From positions 1-10,452 of the forward strand of contig JALXAI010000552.1 in assembly GCA_026992215.1 (NCBI GenBank): 10,452 nt of DNA. The letters are read 5' to 3'. Source of the DNA: Desulfobacterales bacterium. Lineage in GTDB: Bacteria > Desulfobacterota > Syntrophobacteria > B119-G9. Positions 6,719 through 10,452 of the stretch are shown here, in pieces. Within the stretch, counting starts at the first letter, position 1. Each line of letters opens with the position of its first letter. Position numbers and translations under genes: made by a program. The notes beneath the pieces were generated by a model. That model was given only the letters and a program-made list of their open reading frames with translations. It was not told the origin of the DNA and did not search any database.

Positions 6719-7402
6719 ATGGAAATTGTTAAGTATTTGTCGAAGATTCCTTTGTTCGAAGGATTACCGGAGGATCAACTTATTGATCTTTCAAAAATTA
6801 CCGTCACTCTCGACCTGGGTAAAGGCCAGGTGATATTTTCGGAGGGAGACGAGGGGCGTGGGTTTTACGTGGTTCTCCAGGGAAGGGTAAAGATTTATAA
6901 GCTGTCCCCGGACGGTAAAGAGCAAACCCTTCACATTTTTGGCAGCGGTGAGCCGTTTGGTGAAGTTCCGGTCTTCGCAGGTAAACATTTCCCTGCCAAT
7001 GCCGAGGCGCTCGAAAAATCGAAGGTGTTGTTTTTCCCGAGGATTTCTCTGATCAGGCTCATTGAGAAAAATCCTTCTCTCGCCATGAATATGCTGGCCA
7101 TCCTGGCTAGGAGGCTGAGGCAATTTACCGTACAGATAGAGCACCTGTCTTTGAAAGAGGTCCCTGGAAGGTTGGCGGCATATCTGCTGTATCTGAGCGA
7201 CAGGGAAAACGGATCTCAGGAGGTAAGACTTGACATAACCAAGGGACAACTGGCCAGCCTGCTTGGAACCATCCCGGAAACTCTGTCCAGGATTTTCGCA
7301 AAGATGAGCAAGCAGGGAATTATAGAAATCATGGGGCCAAATATAAAAATCCTTTCCAGGACTGCCCTCGAAGAGCTGGTGGAGTATGGCGGTGGATTGT
7401 GA
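6719..7402 (+). CDS. Crp/Fnr-family transcriptional regulator
   Basis: The 227-residue protein has a cyclic-nucleotide-binding-like beta-barrel domain (about 10-125), a dimerisation helix (about 118-145) and a C-terminal winged helix-turn-helix (about 150-215). The recognition helix is in QLASLLGTIPETLSRIFAKM, with E187, S190 and R191 matching the FNR ExxSR pattern. There are no cysteines, so it cannot hold an FNR-type 4Fe-4S cluster. At the place of the CRP phosphate-binding Arg-Ser pair it has FPANAEAL (Pro92/Ala93), so cAMP binding is unlikely. That sequence resembles DNR/HcpR-like members, some of which sense NO through haem. The ligand here is unknown. The ATG at 6719 has no clear Shine-Dalgarno. 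It is divergent from the HD-like gene and probably autoregulated through the palindrome at 6584-6599. Confidence 0.93.
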   Translation: MEIVKYLSKIPLFEGLPEDQLIDLSKITVTLDLGKGQVIFSEGDEGRGFYVVLQGRVKIYKLSPDGKEQTLHIFGSGEPFGEVPVFAGKHFPANAEALEKSKVLFFPRISLIRLIEKNPSLAMNMLAILARRLRQFTVQIEHLSLKEVPGRLAAYLLYLSDRENGSQEVRLDITKGQLASLLGTIPETLSRIFAKMSKQGIIEIMGPNIKILSRTALEELVEYGGGL

Positions 7403-7691
7403 AGGAATAAAAGACAGGGGCTGAGAAAAAAGGTGCGGAGGGTAGTTTTCCTGTAAGAATCGGGATTGAACGCTCCAGGGAGTAAAACCCCGGCTAATGA
7501 TGACAGTGTTCCGCCTTGGTTTGGTATTCGTTGTACCGGGATTTACTCTGAGAATGTAACGTTTGTGCGCAAGAGAATTTCTTGATTTGCCCTTTGCTTC
7601 ATACTGGTCATTGGAGAACTCCTCCCCTGCCGTGACCGCGTTTTTGAACGCGCCCAGGGAAAACGGGGGGATCAAAAATAGTGCTGGGAAA
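7403..7691 (+). other. Non-coding gap between the regulator and the DUF2400 gene
   Basis: This 289-base stretch holds no convincing gene. The frame of the downstream gene stays open back to about 7563, but the extra residues do not look like the family's N-terminus. The only structure I see is the inverted repeat at 7481-7547. Confidence 0.5.
7481..7547. repeat. Imperfect inverted repeat in the gap before the DUF2400 gene
   Basis: AGTAAA (7481-7486) pairs with TTTACT (7542-7547), and CCCGG (7489-7493) pairs with CCGGG (7536-7540). A small internal loop separates the two stems, and the enclosed region is 42 bases. There is no T-tract on either side. It could be an mRNA structure in the 3' end of the regulator transcript or the leader of the next gene. 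Confidence 0.4.
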
Positions 7692-8513
7692 ATGAAGGCA
7701 TCCGGAAAAAACACCGGTATCATTTTCGACAGGATTATCCTGGAAGAACTTTACCATAAGTTAAACAGGAGGAAATTCGTTCATCCTGATCCCCTCGAGT
7801 TTCTCTACGGGTACCCTGATGTGGAAGACCGGGAAATAGTGGCATTGATTGCCTCGAGCCTGGCCTATGGAAGAGTTGTCCAGATACTTAGAAGCGTTAA
7901 GCGCGTTTTAACGCTCATAGAAGAACCTCGAAGGTTTGTCGAGTCGGAATCCTTTGGAACCATGGAAAAAAAGTTCCGGAATTTCAAGCACAGGTTTACG
8001 TCCGGAAAAGATATTGCGATGCTTCTTCACGGGGTAAAAGGAGTTATTTCCAGGTATGGATCCCTGGAAAAATGTTTTTTGTCGGGCTTCAGTGAAAATG
8101 ATGAAACGATATGTCCGGCCTTGAAGAGTTTTGTTGACGAAATAAAAAAAGGGTACGGGGGTAAATCCTGCATACTGGCCGATCCGGCATTGGGAAGTGC
8201 CTGCAAGCGGCTGAATCTTTTTTTGAGATGGATGGTGAGAAAAGATGATGTTGATCCGGGAGGATGGGATAATGTACCTGCCTCGAAGCTGCTTATTCCC
8301 CTGGATACTCACATGCATAATATCTCTATCAGGCTGGGGATAACCAGGAGAAAACAGGCAAATATGGTTACAGCTCTGGAGATTACCGGTGCCTTCAGAA
8401 AGATATGTCCCGACGATCCTGTTAGATACGATTTTTGCCTGACTCGCTACGGAATACGAAGCGAGCTGAGCACGGACATCTTTGGAGGGCGCCCAGGCAA
8501 GTGCCCGCCGTGA
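7692..8513 (+). CDS. TIGR02757/DUF2400 family protein
   Basis: Family signatures are clear (numbering from the ATG at 7692, 273 residues). They are HPDPLEFLYGY (31-41), DREIVALIASSLAYGRV (46-62), RFTSGKDI (101-108), GSACKRLNLFLRWMVRKDDVD (168-188) and LLIPLDTH (200-207). The function of this family is not established. The IPLDTH..RLGITRR segment resembles the helix-hairpin-helix-GPD DNA glycosylase region carrying the catalytic Asp (endonuclease III: VDTH). A nucleic-acid-related role is therefore plausible inference, with D205 the residue to test. The frame is open back to a TTG at 7563, which would give 316 residues. I chose the ATG because 273 residues fits the family and the upstream part shows no conservation I recognise. 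A GGGA lies just before the ATG at short spacing. It is convergent with the TPR gene, 7 bases apart. Confidence 0.88.
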   Translation: MKASGKNTGIIFDRIILEELYHKLNRRKFVHPDPLEFLYGYPDVEDREIVALIASSLAYGRVVQILRSVKRVLTLIEEPRRFVESESFGTMEKKFRNFKHRFTSGKDIAMLLHGVKGVISRYGSLEKCFLSGFSENDETICPALKSFVDEIKKGYGGKSCILADPALGSACKRLNLFLRWMVRKDDVDPGGWDNVPASKLLIPLDTHMHNISIRLGITRRKQANMVTALEITGAFRKICPDDPVRYDFCLTRYGIRSELSTDIFGGRPGKCPP

Positions 8514-8520
8514 CTCTGGT

Positions 8521-9216
8521 TTATGAGTATGTTTTGGCTTCCAGAATCTTTACTTTTTCTTCGACCAGGACCCTGAATAGGCCAAAACTCTCTTTCTGAA
8601 GATACTTCCTGTATTCTTCGAGGGCCCTGCTTTTTTTCCCGCTTTCTTCATATATTCTGCCGAGATTGTAATGAACGAGAGCCAGCATGGTGGTTCCTGG
8701 AGCTGCTTTCATCTTCTCAAGCACTGATACCGCCCTGGTAAAATCTTTTTTTCCCTCGTAACAATAAGCAAGACCAAGTTGAGCAAGTTGCCAGTAAGGG
8801 TGATCGGGGTCAATATCTGCCAGCAGTTCTCTGTATGTCTGAATGGCTCTGTCATATGCCCCGGTGTAATAGTAGGCGTTACCCAGGTCGAGCTTTGCCG
8901 CATAAGATGTTTTCGTGTCGGAAAATTCCTTCAGAAATTTTTCCAATTTTTCTATGGCTTCTTTCCATTTTTTGGTGTCCTCCGGCTTGGCAGGATAACT
9001 TGAAACGATCAGAGAATAATTTTTTTGAGCCCGCCACTGTTTATGTTCACGATAGTTCCTGTACCACCAGCCGGTGCCAACAAGTATCAAGATAACGATG
9101 GCGGCAACATAAAGGTGTTTCTCATGAGCTTTGGCCCAATCCACTATTTGGGTTGGGATGGGTATTTTTTCTTCTATTATTTTTTTTGTCTTGGGTTTCC
9201 CTTTCCGCTTTTTCAT
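8521..9216 (-). CDS. Membrane-anchored tetratricopeptide-repeat protein
   Basis: The 231-residue protein has a basic N-terminus (KKRKGKPKTKK), then a single transmembrane helix at about 35-50 (LYVAAIVILILVGTGWW), leaving the rest in the periplasm by the positive-inside rule. The C-terminal part has about three TPR units: about 104-137 (YAAKLDLGNAYYYTGAYDRAIQTYRELL), about 141-170 (WQLAQLGLAYCYEGKKDFTRAVSVLEKM) and about 178-208 (LALVHYNLGRIYEESGKKSRALEEYRKYL). The layout matches the YfgM/TPR_21 type of envelope scaffold, which works with periplasmic chaperones and secretion machinery, though specific orthology is not claimed. AGGAGA (9226-9231 on + coordinates) at a 9-base spacing supports the start. 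It is co-oriented with the upstream secreted protein gene but 138 bases away, with its own possible promoter. Confidence 0.85.
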   Translation of the reverse strand: MKKRKGKPKTKKIIEEKIPIPTQIVDWAKAHEKHLYVAAIVILILVGTGWWYRNYREHKQWRAQKNYSLIVSSYPAKPEDTKKWKEAIEKLEKFLKEFSDTKTSYAAKLDLGNAYYYTGAYDRAIQTYRELLADIDPDHPYWQLAQLGLAYCYEGKKDFTRAVSVLEKMKAAPGTTMLALVHYNLGRIYEESGKKSRALEEYRKYLQKESFGLFRVLVEEKVKILEAKTYS

Positions 9217-9260
9217 ACTTTTTGTTCTCCTGGTCGGCTAAGTGCATAACATCTCGGTGA

Positions 9261-9290
9261 CTTCTACCAGACTCGCAGCGAAGATGTCAA
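9261..9290 (-). promoter_or_regulatory. Candidate sigma-70 promoter for the TPR gene
   Basis: On the - strand a perfect TTGACA (9290-9285) is followed after 18 bases by TAGAAG (9266-9261), a 4/6 match to TATAAT. This leaves a leader of roughly 35-40 bases that includes the Shine-Dalgarno. The -10 is weak. Confidence 0.35.
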
Positions 9291-9328
9291 CCTGCTTCAT
9301 TTTTTGCACACGTTGAAAGTGTTCCCGC

Positions 9329-9348
9329 CCCTGATAATCCTGTCAGGG
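9329..9348 (-). repeat. Small hairpin just after the secreted-protein gene
   Basis: CCCTGA (9329-9334) and TCAGGG (9343-9348) form a 6-bp stem with an 8-base loop, starting 6 bases past the stop of the upstream (-) gene. No T-run follows on the - strand, so it is not a classic terminator. It may be an mRNA-stabilising 3' structure. Confidence 0.35.
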
Positions 9349-9354
9349 TGAAGA

Positions 9355-10041
9355 TCATCGCGCATCACCGGGGGAAGACGTGTCTGCCGGTGAAGTTTCT
9401 TGCCTGCCGTCAAACGGTATCATGATGATGGTATTCTTCATCGGGCGATCTCCTTCCCAGATTTTCTTGGAGCGTATGGTCAAATAGTACTCTTCGGAGA
9501 AGATAAGTCTCCCGTTTATAAATCCTGCCTGGCCGTTAGGAAGATCATAATCTTTCAAGATTCCTCTTGCTATTGGAGGACTGCTGTTAAGTACAAGTTC
9601 GAGTTTCAGGTCGTTTATGTCCAGGTGCTTCTTGGAATTAACATAGTTTATCCTTGGCTTCAAAAAATCAAGTAAGAGATACAACGTCTGTTTCAGCAAT
9701 TCTTTTCTATCAAACAGGGTAAAGTGGAAAAAATCTTCCTCGTTGCTTATAAACCCCGTTACCGAAATTTTATCTGTTCGAGGGTTGTAAGAACAGTGTA
9801 TGAAAATCCTTGCCTTAACGACAAGGGGCGCGGTGGCGGCAAAATAGTCGCTGTGTTTGAGTATCGAGTACCTCCATTGCTGTGCGACGTTGAAAAGGGT
9901 AAGGTCCAGCTCTGAAGCTGGTTCTCTGGCTTGAGAGAATTTTGACAGTGGATTGGTGACCGGCCTTGCACTAACCGGGAAAAAAAGGAGAGCCAGCATA
10001 ATAATGTTAAGGTACCAACAGATTGCAGTTTTTTTGGGCAT
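9355..10041 (-). CDS. Secreted or periplasmic protein of unknown function
   Basis: The 228-residue protein has a signal peptide: basic MPKK, a hydrophobic core at about 7-22 (ICWYLNIIMLALLFFP) and a likely cleavage near VSA-RP (about 25/26). The mature part has alternating beta-rich segments, such as VVKARIFIHCSYNPRTDKISVTGFI (75-99) and INGRLIFSEEYYLTIRSKKIWEGD (175-198). It ends in a Ser/Pro/Asp-rich tail. There is a single cysteine in the mature part (C83), not in a lipobox, so it is not a lipoprotein. I do not recognise the family. Its neighbour in the same direction is the membrane TPR gene, which suggests an envelope role, but that is only proximity. No clear Shine-Dalgarno precedes the ATG. 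The signal-peptide N-terminus nevertheless argues for this start over the internal Met15. Confidence 0.75.
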   Translation of the reverse strand: MPKKTAICWYLNIIMLALLFFPVSARPVTNPLSKFSQAREPASELDLTLFNVAQQWRYSILKHSDYFAATAPLVVKARIFIHCSYNPRTDKISVTGFISNEEDFFHFTLFDRKELLKQTLYLLLDFLKPRINYVNSKKHLDINDLKLELVLNSSPPIARGILKDYDLPNGQAGFINGRLIFSEEYYLTIRSKKIWEGDRPMKNTIIMIPFDGRQETSPADTSSPGDAR

Positions 10042-10093
10042 GTTCTGTATAATAAATTAAGGCAGTGAAGCCGCAACCAAAAGGTTTGGATGA

Positions 10094-10128
10094 GTTATTC
10101 GTTATACGTTATTTGTTATTCGTTTATG
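10094..10128. repeat. Degenerate 7-base tandem repeat (GTTATTC type)
   Basis: Consecutive 7-base units read GTTATTC, GTTATAC, GTTATTT, GTTATTC (10094-10121), followed by a decayed GTTTATG (10122-10128). Phase is kept exactly across four units with only one or two substitutions each. Confidence 0.75.
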
Positions 10129-10262
10129 TGAAAATAGCTGTCCCGCCAGAGGAGGATCTTCGACCTGGTTTTTCCACCCTGCCTCAGGAACTTGGAATCC
10201 CCGCCCCTTCCGGAATTCAAGCTGCAGGGGACAAGGGGAAAAGGGTAGAACAAAAAAAGCAC

Positions 10263-10311
10263 TCAACCCTTTCAACCTCCTCAACCTTCCCTTCTCAACC
10301 TCCTCTCAACC
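10263..10311. repeat. Cluster of five TCAACC motifs
   Basis: TCAACC occurs at 10263-10268, 10272-10277, 10281-10286, 10295-10300 and 10306-10311 within a pyrimidine-rich strand. Spacings are 9, 9, 14 and 11 bases. It looks like a decayed tandem array with a CT-rich filler. Confidence 0.7.
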
Positions 10312-10452
10312 AAGCAGTACTTCAAAAACCCACCATCCGCTCTTTTCCGCTCAAAGGGACTTGTTCTTTCCTTCGCCTTCGAGCACTGGACTAACGGGAT
10401 TAAGATCAAAATTAAGCCACGCTAAAACGTTACATGTCTTAAAGGAAGCATT

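Larger units (their letters stand above)
10042..10452. other. Apparently non-coding repeat-bearing region at the window end
   Basis: About 410 bases with no convincing gene. A 109-codon open frame at 10065-10394 (+) translates straight through the TTATTCG and TCAACC repeats into low-complexity sequence and lacks any recognisable domain, so I treat it as spurious. The region carries two short-repeat families described separately. A TATAAT at 10048-10053 (+) has no matching -35 at good spacing. Confidence 0.6.

Noticed and set aside
3065..7402. The adenylate cyclase and the Crp/Fnr regulator as a cAMP producer-receptor pair
   Set aside because: The regulator has Pro92-Ala93 where CRP uses Arg82-Ser83 for the cAMP phosphate, and the two genes are in separate transcription units about 2 kb apart.
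7549..7557. TGAGAATGT shared with the left arm of the inverted repeat at 5646
   Set aside because: A 9-base match in 10 kb without flanking similarity is compatible with chance.
7563..7691. TTG at 7563 as the start of the DUF2400 gene
   Set aside because: It adds 43 residues with no family resemblance. The ATG at 7692 gives a length near the family norm.
9759..10076. 105-codon open frame on the - strand over the secreted-protein gene
   Set aside because: It lies in another frame of a better-supported gene that has a signal peptide. No independent features are visible.
10094..10311. CRISPR array
   Set aside because: The repeat units are 6-7 bases and tandem or loosely clustered, with no 25-40-base repeats or unique spacers and no cas genes.
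10065..10394. 109-codon open frame at the window end
   Set aside because: It reads through short DNA repeats and gives low-complexity sequence with no domain or plausible ribosome site.

Overview
This window looks like a chromosomal segment from an anaerobic Gram-negative bacterium. The best guess is a deltaproteobacterium (Desulfobacterota, Syntrophobacterales-like). The lipid A genes require an outer membrane. The iron-sulfur protein, the zinc-ribbon HD-family protein and the Crp/Fnr regulator resemble families I associate with sulfate-reducing and syntrophic anaerobes. This placement is inference from gene content, since no marker gene for taxonomy is present.

Layout: positions 1-2915 (+) hold a tight lipid A/Kdo block. 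It contains the 3' part of waaA (cut by the window edge), lpxK, and an LpxL-type late acyltransferase, each overlapping the next. After a 149-base gap comes a stand-alone signalling gene (3065-4678, +). It encodes a receiver-GAF-class III cyclase that should make cAMP, and it is followed by two hairpins, the second being the better terminator candidate. Positions 4858-6514 (-) hold two co-oriented genes. One encodes a 2x[Fe-S] ferredoxin-like protein whose second cluster lacks one cysteine. The other encodes a zinc-ribbon protein with an HD-phosphohydrolase fold that has lost most catalytic residues. They are separated by 190 bases containing a long imperfect inverted repeat. A divergent, AT-rich control region (6515-6718) with an FNR-like palindrome separates them from a Crp/Fnr-family regulator (6719-7402, +).

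Next come a DUF2400/TIGR02757 gene (7692-8513, +), a convergent membrane-anchored TPR gene (8521-9216, -), and a secreted or periplasmic protein of unknown function (9355-10041, -). The last ~410 bases look non-coding and carry two families of short degenerate repeats, a 7-base tandem repeat and a TCAACC cluster.

How the genes work together: the first block adds Kdo to lipid IVA precursors, phosphorylates the 4' position, and adds the late acyl chain. The most interesting unit is the divergent regulator/HD-like/Fe-S trio. The regulator's recognition helix (ExxSR) predicts TTGA/TCAA half-sites, and exactly such a palindrome lies between the divergent genes. The regulator has no cysteines and lacks the CRP cAMP-phosphate arginine, so its signal is probably neither an FNR-type cluster nor the cAMP made by the nearby cyclase. 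A redox or nitrosative-stress role of the HcpR/DNR kind is a reasonable but unproven guess.
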